DNA of 64,000 nucleotides from an uncultured Christensenella sp. GTDB lineage: Bacteria; Bacillota; Clostridia; Christensenellales; Borkfalkiaceae. Shown piece by piece: positions 15,440-23,332 of the stretch. Position 1 is the first letter of the stretch. Each line of letters starts with the position of its first letter. The position numbers and the translations under genes are program-made. The stretch is from the NCBI GenBank assembly GCA_910585785.1, contig CAJUEV010000006.1, positions 1 through 64,000 of the forward strand, read 5' to 3'. The notes beneath the pieces are model-generated. The model saw only the letters and a program-made list of their open reading frames with translations. It was not told the DNA's origin and ran no database searches.

Positions 15440-16156
15440 TCAATCCGAAAACGTTTCGGTATGAAATTTTTTGCTGCCGCAATAAGGGCATTTAAGTTTG
15501 CGCGTACGGGGCGTGTGCGGGGCAAAGAACATAACCCAAAACCTGGGTTTGAATTTTTTTCCGCAATCCTTACAAATGTAAGCGGTGTTTTTATAATAAA
15601 TGATAACTATCACCGCCATAAGCACCAACAGGCACGGCATACCCACGGCAAACGGCAGCCACCAGCCCTTTACCGCCCACAAAACCACGAAAGCCGTTTC
15701 CGCAAAAAGCGCGATAACAGCCAAAACCGACATAACGACGTATGCGAGTTTTAATCTTTTTTTACCTTCCATAACAGTACGTATATCAAAAAATGTATTG
15801 GGCGAAATTGCCAAACCGTCGGCAATTTGTTGCTTTACCGCTTTAACTATTTCAATTTGCTCGCGCTTTTCGTCAAGTTCGGCTTCAAGCGACGTTTCGC
15901 GCTCGGCAAGAACGCTTAGCAGCCTGCCGCGGCAGCCCTCCTCGTCGGACAAAACGCTTTTAATTTCGGAAAGGCTAAGCCCCAGACTTTTATACATACA
16001 AATAATTTGCAAAGTTTTCAAGCCTGCCTCGCCGTACAAGCGCCTTCCGCCTTCCGAAAACGATTCGGGTTTTAAAAGCCCCTGCCCGTCGTAAAACTGT
16101 ACGGCTCGCACCGTAACCCCGCACAATTTAGCCAATTCGCCGGTAGAATATGACAT
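15440..16156 (-). CDS. Membrane-anchored MerR-family regulator with C-terminal zinc ribbon
   Basis: A 238-residue protein. Residues 1-70 are a MerR DNA-binding domain (SYSTGELAKLCGVTVRAVQFYD; KSLGLSLSEIKSVL), followed by a coiled-coil dimerisation helix to about residue 110. Two transmembrane helices (about 130-152 and 158-180) and a CxxC...CxxC zinc ribbon (CKDCGK; CPYCGS) come last. The membrane tether means DNA binding occurs at the membrane. The signal is probably an envelope stress or a metal, which is inference. The start at 16156 is chosen by its AAAGGAGG ribosome binding site. There is no obvious regulated partner besides itself. Confidence 0.8.
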   Translation of the reverse strand: MSYSTGELAKLCGVTVRAVQFYDGQGLLKPESFSEGGRRLYGEAGLKTLQIICMYKSLGLSLSEIKSVLSDEEGCRGRLLSVLAERETSLEAELDEKREQIEIVKAVKQQIADGLAISPNTFFDIRTVMEGKKRLKLAYVVMSVLAVIALFAETAFVVLWAVKGWWLPFAVGMPCLLVLMAVIVIIYYKNTAYICKDCGKKFKPRFWVMFFAPHTPRTRKLKCPYCGSKKFHTETFSD

Positions 16157-16262
16157 ACTTACCTCCTTTGCCGTCACTTTACATTATTACGTTGCGTAAC
16201 CAGCAAGCGTTTTTTATATAAATTTTTGCTGTTTTTAATATTTTTTAAAGAGTTTTTAAAAA

Positions 16263-16299
16263 AATCCTCCGCAAAACCTGTTTTTTTGCGCGGAGGATT
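16263..16299 (-). terminator. Terminator of the GH105-like gene
   Basis: Stem AATCCTCCGC (16263-16272) with GCGGAGGATT (16290-16299), followed by TTTTTTT on the minus strand. Confidence 0.75.
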
Positions 16300-16307
16300 A
16301 AAAATTT

Positions 16308-17447
16308 TTATTTTATAAGTCTTTTTACTTCGGTATAAGCCGCAATCAGCGGAGCAACGCCCTTCGCGTCGTTTACCGCCGTCGGCTGCGAAACGTAATA
16401 CTCGAAAGTTCCGTTGCGGTTTGCTCGGTCCTCGGGTCCAAGCCCCGCCCAAAGGCAAATTCCGCCCAAATTTAACTTGCCGTCGGTTTCGGTAAGATAT
16501 TCGGCGCAAACTCCGTCAAAAATACTTTTGCCCACTTCCGCAAATCTTTTATCGACGTAGCCGAAGCGTGCTCCCCTGAGCATTGCGTACGCAATAAGCG
16601 CGCTGCCGGAAGTTTCAAGATAGTTTCCGTCCTTGCCAGCCGCGTCCACAACCTGCCAAAACATATGCTTATCAGGGTCGATATACTGTTCAAGCCCGAC
16701 TATGGTACGCCTGAAAACAGTTATCATTTCCGCCTTCAAATCGGGGCGGCTTCTGTCCATATAGCCTATCGCGTCGGCAAGCCCCGCCGCGAAATACGCA
16801 ATCGCCCGCAGATAAAAACTTTTGGAAAGTCCCGTTTGCGCGTCCGACCACAGCGCCGTGCGCGAATAGTCCAAACCGTGGAAATACAGTTTTTTGTCCT
16901 TGTCGTACATATTTTCGTACGCGTTTTTAAACTGTTTTACAATGTCAGCGTAGTTTTTGCCGCGGTTATACTCCGTTTCGTAACGCGCGTAAAACACCTG
17001 CGCCGCATACAGCCCTTCAAGCAAAACCTGATTGGGATAAACTTTTTTATACCAAAAATCTCCAATCGCCGTGCGCGGCTGCCCGACAAGCTGTTTGCCA
17101 AGCACGTCGATAGCCTTAATATATTTATCTTTGCACGTTTCGCGGTACAAATCAAACAAAATTCTGCCCGCGTTAAAATATTCAAGGTTGTAATCCTCGG
17201 GCGAATATCCCTGCATTGCGCCGTCGTCCGCCACGCAGCCGTCCATAAAATCGTCTATAAATTTAAGATATTTTTTATCACCCGTCGACTTATAATAAGC
17301 GTAAAGCGCACTCATAAGGCAACCGTCGCCAAAGTCGGGCGCGGCGCTTTTTCCGTTTTTTGCGCGTTCCGTATTCCATAAAGGCGCGGCGGGCGTCGAT
17401 TCCTCTACAATACGGTCTATAAATTTATCTACTGACGAATAATCCAT
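16308..17447 (-). CDS. GH105-type unsaturated glucuronyl/rhamnogalacturonyl hydrolase
   Basis: A 379-residue alpha/alpha-barrel glycosidase of the GH88/GH105 group, which removes the 4,5-unsaturated uronate left by polysaccharide lyases, typically from rhamnogalacturonan. Family-typical segments are LWSDAQTGLSKSFYLRAIAY, FWQVVDAAGKDGNYLETSGS and SALIAYAMLRG. There is no signal peptide, so it acts on imported oligosaccharides. The start at 17447 has an AAAGGAGAAT ribosome binding site; a longer frame to 17504 is not supported. With the GH43-like gene at 17961 and the rhamnose genes at 55-59 kb, it suggests pectin side-chain use. Confidence 0.8.
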   Translation of the reverse strand: MDYSSVDKFIDRIVEESTPAAPLWNTERAKNGKSAAPDFGDGCLMSALYAYYKSTGDKKYLKFIDDFMDGCVADDGAMQGYSPEDYNLEYFNAGRILFDLYRETCKDKYIKAIDVLGKQLVGQPRTAIGDFWYKKVYPNQVLLEGLYAAQVFYARYETEYNRGKNYADIVKQFKNAYENMYDKDKKLYFHGLDYSRTALWSDAQTGLSKSFYLRAIAYFAAGLADAIGYMDRSRPDLKAEMITVFRRTIVGLEQYIDPDKHMFWQVVDAAGKDGNYLETSGSALIAYAMLRGARFGYVDKRFAEVGKSIFDGVCAEYLTETDGKLNLGGICLWAGLGPEDRANRNGTFEYYVSQPTAVNDAKGVAPLIAAYTEVKRLIK

Positions 17448-17543
17448 AAAATTCTCCTTTAATTGCTTATTATTGCGGCGGGTTTGCCATAAAACTTCAA
17501 ACAACCGCGAGGCGGCTGCCGCATATGCGCGACAAATTTTTTG

Positions 17544-17756
17544 TTACTTGATTTCGGTCAACGCAAGTTTAAATTTTTGCCCGTTGGTAAAGTTTAAAAT
17601 AAGCGCGTTGCCGTCGTCGGTAAAAGTCGCCACGTAATATTCCTTGATAAGCACCTTAAAGTCCGTAAGCAGGTCGTGCTCCTCTATTTTGAAATCCGTT
17701 CCGTAGCGCGCGCTTTCGGTTTCGGTTAAAAACAAATGCTTTTCTTCCTTAGCCAT
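17544..17756 (-). CDS. Small conserved protein, unknown function (70 aa)
   Basis: A 70-residue acidic protein (MAKEEKHLFLTETESARYG start) with predicted beta structure at its C-terminus (NALILNFTNGQKFKLAL). It has no signal peptide or cysteine motif. It has an AAGGAG ribosome binding site and sits upstream of the GH105 gene in the same direction, 96 bp away, so it may share a transcript. The family is not recognised. Confidence 0.5.
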   Translation of the reverse strand: MAKEEKHLFLTETESARYGTDFKIEEHDLLTDFKVLIKEYYVATFTDDGNALILNFTNGQKFKLALTEIK

Positions 17757-17960
17757 TGTTAAAACTCCTTATTATTTATATACAATGATATTATACATAA
17801 TTTTATGCCGCGGTTTGCCGGAAAATAAGTTTAATTTCCGCCGCAACCCCAAAAAGGTTATACCGACGCAGGCACAATGCAAACGCCAAGCCGAAAAATT
17901 GCGTTTTTTAAATTTATTTCAGTCCGTCGTTATAAAAAAGTAAAGCGTACGCGCCAAAAA

Positions 17961-19454
17961 TTATTTAACGCGGTTATCGGTGCACACTTCGCGGAAGTAC
18001 GAAAAAGTTACGCTCCCATCGCCGTCCTTCGCGGAAGAACGCGCGTATATGCCGAGTTCAGCCCCCGAGCACACGCCCGAGTCCGCATAAAAAACGTGGG
18101 TAAAGGCAACTTTGCCGAAAGTAAATCTGTAAGCCAGCCTGTCCGGACTTTCAAACTTGGCGGAAAGCTGAAACATTACCGTGCCCTCGTCGTAAGGCTG
18201 ACTGCGGCAAAGAGTTTCGTCCGCGCCGCCGCCCAACGCGCCTTTGCGTATTTCAAGAAAGTTTTGCCCGCCCGCGCGCACAACGCAGGCGTAGGCGTAC
18301 TCCTTGCCGAAAACTACGAAGCCCGTTTCGTCGCCGTCGTTCAAAAGATTGAGTTTGCACTTTGTTTTTACCGAAAAATTGCGGTAGCAAATTTTTTGCA
18401 ACAGCATTTGCGGCAAGTTTGCAAGAGAATTGCCCCCGTAATATGCGCAGTTTAACCGCAATCCGCGCTTCAACGCAAACCAACCGTCCCCGCGGTTTGC
18501 AGGCGTGTGCCATAAAAGCGAAAGCCGCGTTCCGTCAAACCCGTCGCAAGGGTCGACTTTTACGGGAGAAGAAATATTTACGGGATATTCCCCTTCCTCC
18601 GCAGGCGTACCCGCAAGTTTGTCCCCGCGGTAATCGCCCAACATAGCCCAGCCGTCGTCCCAGACCGTCGGTTGCAAATAAACCGCATTGCCGTAAGCGC
18701 CCATATTTCTTGTGTGAACAAACGCCCACTTTTCATCGTCAACGTCTACAAGCGCGCCCCCGCCCGCGTTAATGTAGGTGTCGCCCTGCATAAATACGAC
18801 CTTGCTTTCATACGGTCCGTAAATCTGTTTCGAGCGCAACTCCACCAGCCAGCCGTTTTTCGCTCCGCCCGCCGAAACAAGCAAATAAAAACAGCCGTCC
18901 TTCACATAAATTTTAGGTCTTGAAGCGTGCGGCGCGCCGTTTGCGCCGTCAAAAATAATTTTATAGTCCTTCGCCGCGGTTTTAAGGTTTTCATCCGTTT
19001 CAAAAACCGCTATTTCAGAGTCGAACCCCGCCCGCGCCCTGTCGAAGGCAAACGCGACGTAACACTTTCCGTCCGCCCAGACGGGACAGGGATTTATAAA
19101 GCCTTTCCCCTCCATAAGCGGGCGCAAAAGCGACCATTTTCCGTACGGGTCCTCCGTTTCGGCGACAAAAATACCTTCGTCGGGAAAGGAAACAAGGCAA
19201 TAAAACTTGCCGTCGCGATATCTTATTGAAGGCGCGCAAACACCCTCGCCGTGGCGCGCCGCATTATACCTTTCAAACGGCAGCGAGTCCAGCACATAGT
19301 TTATAAGCCGCCACTCCACAAGGTTTTGCGAATACAGCACGGGCACCGCAGGCACGTTGTTGAAGGACGACGCAACCATATAAAAGCCGTCGCCCGCGCG
19401 AATTACGTCGGGGTCGGAATAATCGGAAAACAACACGGGATTTTTATAACGCAT
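17961..19454 (-). CDS. GH43-family protein (xylosidase/arabinofuranosidase type) with altered catalytic residues
   Basis: A 497-residue five-bladed beta-propeller glycosidase-family protein plus a C-terminal beta-sandwich (from about residue 310), as in GH43 xylosidases. The catalytic-base Asp is retained (SDPDVIR, D14). The usual IDPCPFW segment reads INPCPVW (N121 where the pKa-modulating Asp belongs), and the usual IEGPK acid-Glu segment reads ASRPK (S178 where Glu belongs). HGEGVCAPSIRY and SAGGAKNGW otherwise align well. It is therefore probably inactive or uses another chemistry. It is cytosolic and lies 28 bp after the malic enzyme gene, probably in one transcript. Confidence 0.85.
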   Translation of the reverse strand: MRYKNPVLFSDYSDPDVIRAGDGFYMVASSFNNVPAVPVLYSQNLVEWRLINYVLDSLPFERYNAARHGEGVCAPSIRYRDGKFYCLVSFPDEGIFVAETEDPYGKWSLLRPLMEGKGFINPCPVWADGKCYVAFAFDRARAGFDSEIAVFETDENLKTAAKDYKIIFDGANGAPHASRPKIYVKDGCFYLLVSAGGAKNGWLVELRSKQIYGPYESKVVFMQGDTYINAGGGALVDVDDEKWAFVHTRNMGAYGNAVYLQPTVWDDGWAMLGDYRGDKLAGTPAEEGEYPVNISSPVKVDPCDGFDGTRLSLLWHTPANRGDGWFALKRGLRLNCAYYGGNSLANLPQMLLQKICYRNFSVKTKCKLNLLNDGDETGFVVFGKEYAYACVVRAGGQNFLEIRKGALGGGADETLCRSQPYDEGTVMFQLSAKFESPDRLAYRFTFGKVAFTHVFYADSGVCSGAELGIYARSSAKDGDGSVTFSYFREVCTDNRVK

Positions 19455-19482
19455 ACTCCCTCCTCGGCAACCGCCGCAAATT

Positions 19483-20664
19483 TTATTGCCCTTTTATTTT
19501 TGCAACGCCCGTTTTTACGGCGGCGTCCGCCACCGCCATTGCAACGCGCTCGTGCGCGCGCTTGTCGTAAGCGTAGGGCAAAATATATTCCGGCGAAAGT
19601 TCTTCGGCAGAAACGCAGTCCGCAATGCCGTACGCCGCCGCTATCATCATCTCTTTATTAACAGTGGTTGCTCGCACGTCCAGCGCCCCGCGGAAAAGTC
19701 CGGGAAAAACAAGCACGTTGTTTATTTGGTTGGGATTTGCCGAAGACCCCGTCCCCACTATAAACGCGCCCGCCTCTTTCGCGTCCTGCGGCTCTATTTC
19801 CGGCACGGGATTGGCGCAAGTGAAAAGTATAGCCTTTTTTGCCATTGCCCCCGCCATATCCTTTGTTATGCAGTGCGGACCGGAAACGCCTATAAGCACG
19901 TCCGCGCCGCGCATTGCGTCCTTCAACGTGCCTTTAAGCAGCCTGTTGTTGGTAACTTCCGCAATTTTGCGCTGGGGGGCGTTCAGCCACGGTTCCCCCC
20001 TGCATATCACGCCTTTAAGGTCGCAAACAGTGATATCCTTCACCCCGAAACCAAGCAAAAATTCAGCAATTGCAATTCCCGCCGCGCCCGCGCCGTTTAT
20101 AACAAGTTTAATATCCTCTTTGTTTTTGCCGGCAAGCTTCAACGCGTTTATAAGCGCCGCCGTCATAACAATGGCTGTACCGTGCTGGTCGTCGTGAAAA
20201 ACGGGAATATCCAGCTCCGCTTTCAGGCGCGACTCTATTTCAAAGCAGCGCGGGGCGGAAATATCTTCAAGATTTATCCCCCCGAACGAGCCGGAAAGCA
20301 GTTTAACAGTCCTTATAATTTCTTCGGTATCCTTCGACTTTATGCAAAGCGGATACGCGTCAACCCCGCCGTAAGCCTTAAACAGCGCGCACTTGCCCTC
20401 CATAACGGGCATACCCGCTTCGGGGCCTATATCGCCCAACCCTAGCACGGCGGTACCGTCCGTAATTACGGGAACGGTGTTCCAGCGGCGCGTCAAGTCA
20501 AAACTTTTTTCAACGTCGTTGTGAATAGCCATACACGGCTCGGCAACCCCCGGCGTATACGCCAACGAAAGCGCTTCGGCGCTGTCCGCAGGCACGCGGC
20601 AAACGGTTTCTATCTTGCCCTTCCACTCGGCGTGTTTTTTAAGGGATTCTTCTCTTACGTTCAT
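19483..20664 (-). CDS. NAD(P)-dependent malic enzyme
   Basis: Oxidatively decarboxylates malate to pyruvate; 393 residues, the short bacterial form lacking a phosphotransacetylase domain. Seen: LSLAYTPGVAEPCMAI, the metal-binding DDQHGTAIV, the Rossmann motif VINGAGAAGIAIAEF and the C-terminal FTCANPVPEI. The ribosome binding site is AAGGAAG. Its role is supply of pyruvate and reducing power in anaerobic metabolism. It precedes the GH43-like gene by 28 bp. Confidence 0.93.
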   Translation of the reverse strand: MNVREESLKKHAEWKGKIETVCRVPADSAEALSLAYTPGVAEPCMAIHNDVEKSFDLTRRWNTVPVITDGTAVLGLGDIGPEAGMPVMEGKCALFKAYGGVDAYPLCIKSKDTEEIIRTVKLLSGSFGGINLEDISAPRCFEIESRLKAELDIPVFHDDQHGTAIVMTAALINALKLAGKNKEDIKLVINGAGAAGIAIAEFLLGFGVKDITVCDLKGVICRGEPWLNAPQRKIAEVTNNRLLKGTLKDAMRGADVLIGVSGPHCITKDMAGAMAKKAILFTCANPVPEIEPQDAKEAGAFIVGTGSSANPNQINNVLVFPGLFRGALDVRATTVNKEMMIAAAYGIADCVSAEELSPEYILPYAYDKRAHERVAMAVADAAVKTGVAKIKGQ

Positions 20665-20801
20665 TTTTTTACTTCCTTTGCGTATATTTACAAAAAAATT
20701 ATATCACATTTATTTTATATTTCAAGCCATTTATATATATTTACCCGCCATATGCTTTTAATTTAACAAAGACCGCACGCATATTTTTATTGAGCGTGCG
20801 G

Positions 20802-21008
20802 TTAAATTTCTTCAAGCCCCAGCAAATAGTCAGCCGAAACGTTGAAATATTTACAAAGTTTTTTAAGCGCGGAAACGGTGGGCTCCTGCCTGTTGTTTTC
20901 CCAATAAAAAACCGCCGATTGCGCGCAATCAATCTCGCACGCAAGCTGTTTTTGCGTCAACCCCTTTTCTGTGCGCAATTCTTTAAGTTTTTCGCCGAAT
21001 CCTTCCAT
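20802..21008 (-). CDS. Small XRE-family regulator
   Basis: A 68-residue, single HTH domain (GLTQKQLACEIDCAQSAVFYW) with the C-terminal VSADYLLGLEE tail shared by the neighbouring regulator. Its ATG at 21008 has no ribosome binding site. A TATAAT box at 21017-21022 (minus strand) lies 8 bp before it, so the mRNA has almost no leader. Two 16-bp inverted AATCAT...ATGATT sites lie just upstream, consistent with autoregulation. Confidence 0.88.
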   Translation of the reverse strand: MEGFGEKLKELRTEKGLTQKQLACEIDCAQSAVFYWENNRQEPTVSALKKLCKYFNVSADYLLGLEEI

Positions 21009-21028
21009 TTGAAAACATTATATCGCTT

Positions 21029-21071
21029 AATCATAATAATGATTGACAAAATCATTATTATGATTTATAGT
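21029..21071 (+). promoter_or_regulatory. Paired XRE operators overlapping a plus-strand promoter
   Basis: AATCATAATAATGATT (21029-21044) and its reverse complement AATCATTATTATGATT (21050-21065) are 21 bp apart centre to centre. Between and within them is a consensus plus-strand promoter: TTGACA (21043-21048), 17-bp spacer filled by the second operator, TATAGT (21066-21071). The regulator gene lies to the left; no coding frame follows on the right. Confidence 0.65.
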
Positions 21072-21102
21072 AGTATAGTAGTGTTGATAGAAAATTTTCA
21101 AA

Positions 21103-21137
21103 CAAAAAACCGCTTGCGTTTTTGTGACACAGGCGGT
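21103..21137 (-). terminator. Terminator of the 21147-21347 regulator
   Basis: Stem ACCGCTTG (21109-21116) with CAGGCGGT (21130-21137), one wobble pair, followed on the minus strand by TTTTTT. Confidence 0.65.
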
Positions 21138-21146
21138 AAAAAATTT

Positions 21147-21347
21147 TTATTCTTCAAGTCCCAGCAAATAGTCAGCCGAAACATTGAAAAACTTGCATAG
21201 CTTTTTTATGTTTTCAATATCGGGTTGGGTTCTGCCTTGCTCCCACGAGGCGTAACAGTTTGGCGAAACTTTCAAATATGTATAAACATCCTTTTGCGTA
21301 TTGCCGCATTCCTTACGTATTTGTTTTAGTCTTTCACTGAACTTCAT
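21147..21347 (-). CDS. Small XRE-family regulator
   Basis: A 66-residue, single helix-turn-helix protein (NTQKDVYTYLKVSPNCYASW) ending in VSADYLLGLEE. It is a paralogue of the 20802 and 6032 proteins. It is divergent from the 88-residue gene at 21426, and the 78-bp gap contains two ACCC-N5-GGGT palindromes positioned over the neighbour's promoter. It most likely represses that promoter and its own, which is inference from layout. Confidence 0.88.
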   Translation of the reverse strand: MKFSERLKQIRKECGNTQKDVYTYLKVSPNCYASWEQGRTQPDIENIKKLCKFFNVSADYLLGLEE

Positions 21348-21368
21348 AACTGAATTTTATCATTAACT

Positions 21369-21409
21369 ACCCGAAATGGGTTGACACTACCCAAAACGGG
21401 TAGTATATT
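21369..21409 (+). promoter_or_regulatory. Operator pair over the promoter of the 21426 gene
   Basis: Two 13-bp palindromes, ACCCGAAATGGGT (21369-21381) and ACCCAAAACGGGT (21389-21401), are centred 20 bp apart. The promoter is TTGACA (21381-21386), 17-bp spacer containing the second palindrome, TATATT (21404-21409). Repressor bound to both sites would cover the -35 box and the spacer. Confidence 0.7.
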
Positions 21410-21425
21410 ATACGTAAGGTGAAAT

Positions 21426-21692
21426 ATGAACAGCGTTATTGAAGAAATTTTTGACAGTGAAAAATACAGGACGGAAAACATAAAAACAAGCGAGGAATAC
21501 AAGCGCTTGCAAAAAAACGCAAATAAAATATACTGCGAATTTATTGCCACGCTTAACAAAACTCAAAAACAACTTTTTGAAGAACTGTTTGACAAGTTTA
21601 CGGCGATGCAGGCGGAGTGCGGCAAAACAAATTTTATTAAAGGCTTTAAAACGGGGCTTATAGCCGCTTTCGAGGCGGCTGCGGACGTTTGA
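21426..21692 (+). CDS. Small helical protein, DUF6809-like (88 aa)
   Basis: An 88-residue, highly charged helical protein (SEEYKRLQKNANKIYCEFI; KTQKQLFEELFDKF), resembling small DUF6809-type proteins common near mobile or regulator genes in Clostridia. The resemblance is from memory and not certain. AAGGTGAA precedes the ATG. It is divergent from and apparently controlled by the XRE repressor at 21147. There is no membrane segment. A toxin or antitoxin role is possible but unsupported. Confidence 0.6.
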   Translation: MNSVIEEIFDSEKYRTENIKTSEEYKRLQKNANKIYCEFIATLNKTQKQLFEELFDKFTAMQAECGKTNFIKGFKTGLIAAFEAAADV

Positions 21693-21771
21693 TTAGATTT
21701 TTATTTTTTGCATAACCGCAATACTCAATTATAAAAACGAGGGCTTAAACTTGCCCCCGCTTTTTGTTTTT

Positions 21772-22329
21772 TCAGTCTTTTAAAACGTTTTTTATATATC
21801 GGGGCGGAATATCCTGCGACTGCCAAACCCCGTTTGCGGAAAGATAAAACACAAACCCTTCTGCGGACATTGCCCGCGCGTCAATAACAAGCACGGCGGG
21901 TTTACCGTGGCGCGCGCCCACCTTAAAGGCGGTATTTACATCCGCCGACAAGTGCACGTAGTTGCGCGATTTTCTCAAAATTCCGCTTACCGCAATGCTC
22001 TCTAAAAATCTTTCCGCCGTACCGTGAAAAAGTTCGGGCGGGGGAACGCGCCGCTCCATTTCAACGCAAACGTTGTCCGAGTGACCCTGATTTGCCCTGA
22101 TTTTAGTGAAATCGGCGTTGAAGGAATATCTGCCTTTTTCGTCCGTGTTTACAATTTGCTTTAAAAGTGGCATATCCAAAACCCTGCCCGTTTTGTTTAC
22201 GCCGGCTATCAAAGCGGAAGTTTGCGCCCAGCCGTTTTCGTCCAGTGTAATTTCCGCCGCGGAAGGCTGATGGCGCAATATTAACGCGATAAATTTGCTT
22301 AACTCGGTAACGGAATTTTTGTTTGACAT
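21772..22329 (-). CDS. kptA: RNA 2'-phosphotransferase (KptA/Tpt1 family)
   Basis: Removes an internal 2'-phosphate from RNA by transfer to NAD, releasing ADP-ribose 1'',2''-cyclic phosphate. Eukaryotes need it after tRNA splicing; in bacteria it is linked to RNA repair. It is 185 residues. Seen: LSKFIALILRHQP, ENGWAQTSALI, the NAD-site LFHGTAERFLESI (H-G-T), RNYVHLSADVNTAFKVG and DARAM. The start at 22329 follows GGAAAG; an upstream TTG at 22347 is possible. It sits directly after an HTH gene and near a HAD-type phosphatase of a family also tied to RNA repair. Confidence 0.92.
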   Translation of the reverse strand: MSNKNSVTELSKFIALILRHQPSAAEITLDENGWAQTSALIAGVNKTGRVLDMPLLKQIVNTDEKGRYSFNADFTKIRANQGHSDNVCVEMERRVPPPELFHGTAERFLESIAVSGILRKSRNYVHLSADVNTAFKVGARHGKPAVLVIDARAMSAEGFVFYLSANGVWQSQDIPPRYIKNVLKD

Positions 22330-22339
22330 AACTTTCCGT

Positions 22340-22663
22340 TTACGCAAAAACTATTACGTCGTAAAGATTTATTTTGCAAATTTCGCTGTAAAAAATAAGA
22401 TATTCAAGCGCGGGGCGGCTTTTTCCGTTTTCCCAATTTATTACCATATTGTCCGAAACGTTAAAAACTTTGGCAAGCTCTTTCTGGCTTATGCTGCCGT
22501 CCATTTCAAACTTGCATTCTTCGCAATTGCCGCCGCAAGCCGCCTTGTCCGCGGTAAGCGAGTTGCAAACGTATCTGCGCAAATTTATATTGTCGTTTCT
22601 TAAAAGTTTTAAGTTGGTTGCCGTCTTGTCCCAGTCGATATATCTAAGTTTAATTTGTTCCAT
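22340..22663 (-). CDS. HTH regulator with internal cysteine motif
   Basis: A 107-residue protein. The N-terminal half has an IDWDKTATNLKLLR segment and a Cys-rich element CGGNCEEC, a possible metal or redox site. The C-terminal half is an HTH_3-like helix-turn-helix (SQKELAKVFNVSDNMVINW) with SRPALEYLIFY. It ends 10 bp before kptA and is probably co-transcribed with it, so it may control the RNA-repair pair. The ribosome binding site is GGAAAG. Confidence 0.75.
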   Translation of the reverse strand: MEQIKLRYIDWDKTATNLKLLRNDNINLRRYVCNSLTADKAACGGNCEECKFEMDGSISQKELAKVFNVSDNMVINWENGKSRPALEYLIFYSEICKINLYDVIVFA

Positions 22664-22745
22664 AGCGCGCTTTCCGTTAAAAATTTTTGCATTGATTATT
22701 TTAGCACTTCCCCCGCCCGTCTGTCAACGCGCGGGCAAAGGCGTT

Positions 22746-23216
22746 TTATCCGTTAAGTATTTCAATTGCCTTTACAACGTGTTCTTCTTCAAGCCCCGCG
22801 CCAAGATTTGGGTTGGTTTTTACGAAAAAGTCGTAAAATTCCGCCCAACCGTAACGGTAATCGTCTATTATCACAAACTTTTCTACCGCGTCGCCCGCGC
22901 GTTCAAGCCAAAGCGCCACTTCGTCCTTTCTTTCGGCGCAAATACCAAGATAAGGCGTTTTGTCGTAAATTTTTAAGCCGTATTTTGCGAAAATTTCGTT
23001 TATGTACCTGCCGTCCTCCGCGCACGCCTCAGCGTTTTTGTCCCAGTGCCGGCGCCAGGTCGAACTTAAAACTATTTCCGCGCCCGTTTCCTCAACTATG
23101 CGCTTTACAAGCGGCAGCCGCGTTTCGTCGATGTCCGTCTGCTTTGTCCAGTCGCGCTTTCTGTCGTACGCGCGCGAGTTAAGCACGCCGTCTATATCCA
23201 AAAAAATAACCTTCAC
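22746..23216 (-). CDS. HAD-fold phosphatase, RNA-repair-associated (HAD_SAK-like)
   Basis: A 156-residue HAD hydrolase. Seen: motif I FLDIDGVLNSRAYD (nucleophile and acid Asp), motif II Ser in VLSSTWRRH and a motif IV candidate FVIIDDYRYGW. Short HAD proteins with DIDGVLN and SSTWR belong to the group that Burroughs and Aravind linked to 'Swiss army knife' RNA-repair systems. The start is GTG 23216 after AAAGGGGG. It lies upstream of the HTH-kptA pair in the same orientation. Confidence 0.78.
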   Translation of the reverse strand: MKVIFLDIDGVLNSRAYDRKRDWTKQTDIDETRLPLVKRIVEETGAEIVLSSTWRRHWDKNAEACAEDGRYINEIFAKYGLKIYDKTPYLGICAERKDEVALWLERAGDAVEKFVIIDDYRYGWAEFYDFFVKTNPNLGAGLEEEHVVKAIEILNG

Positions 23217-23275
23217 AACGTTTCCCCCCTTTAAACCGTATTATAACAGAATACGCGCCGAAAGCAAACAAAATA

Positions 23276-23301
23276 CCCGCCGTGCAAAAAAACGCGGCGG
23301 G
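23276..23301 (-). terminator. Terminator of the maltodextrin operon
   Basis: Stem CCCGCCG (23276-23282) with CGGCGGG (23295-23301), then TATTTTGTTT on the minus strand. Confidence 0.7.
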
Positions 23302-23332
23302 CGCCTTAATTTTATATTTTGACTTAATTTAT

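Noticed and set aside
14508..16299. Clustered GC-rich hairpins considered as a repeat family
   Set aside because: Each lies directly at the 3' end of a gene and has a T run, so they are independent terminators with unrelated stems.
21147..21692. Toxin-antitoxin pair
   Set aside because: A small HTH gene and a small charged protein fit the outline, but neither product carries a toxin-family motif, so only a regulator plus unknown protein is claimed.
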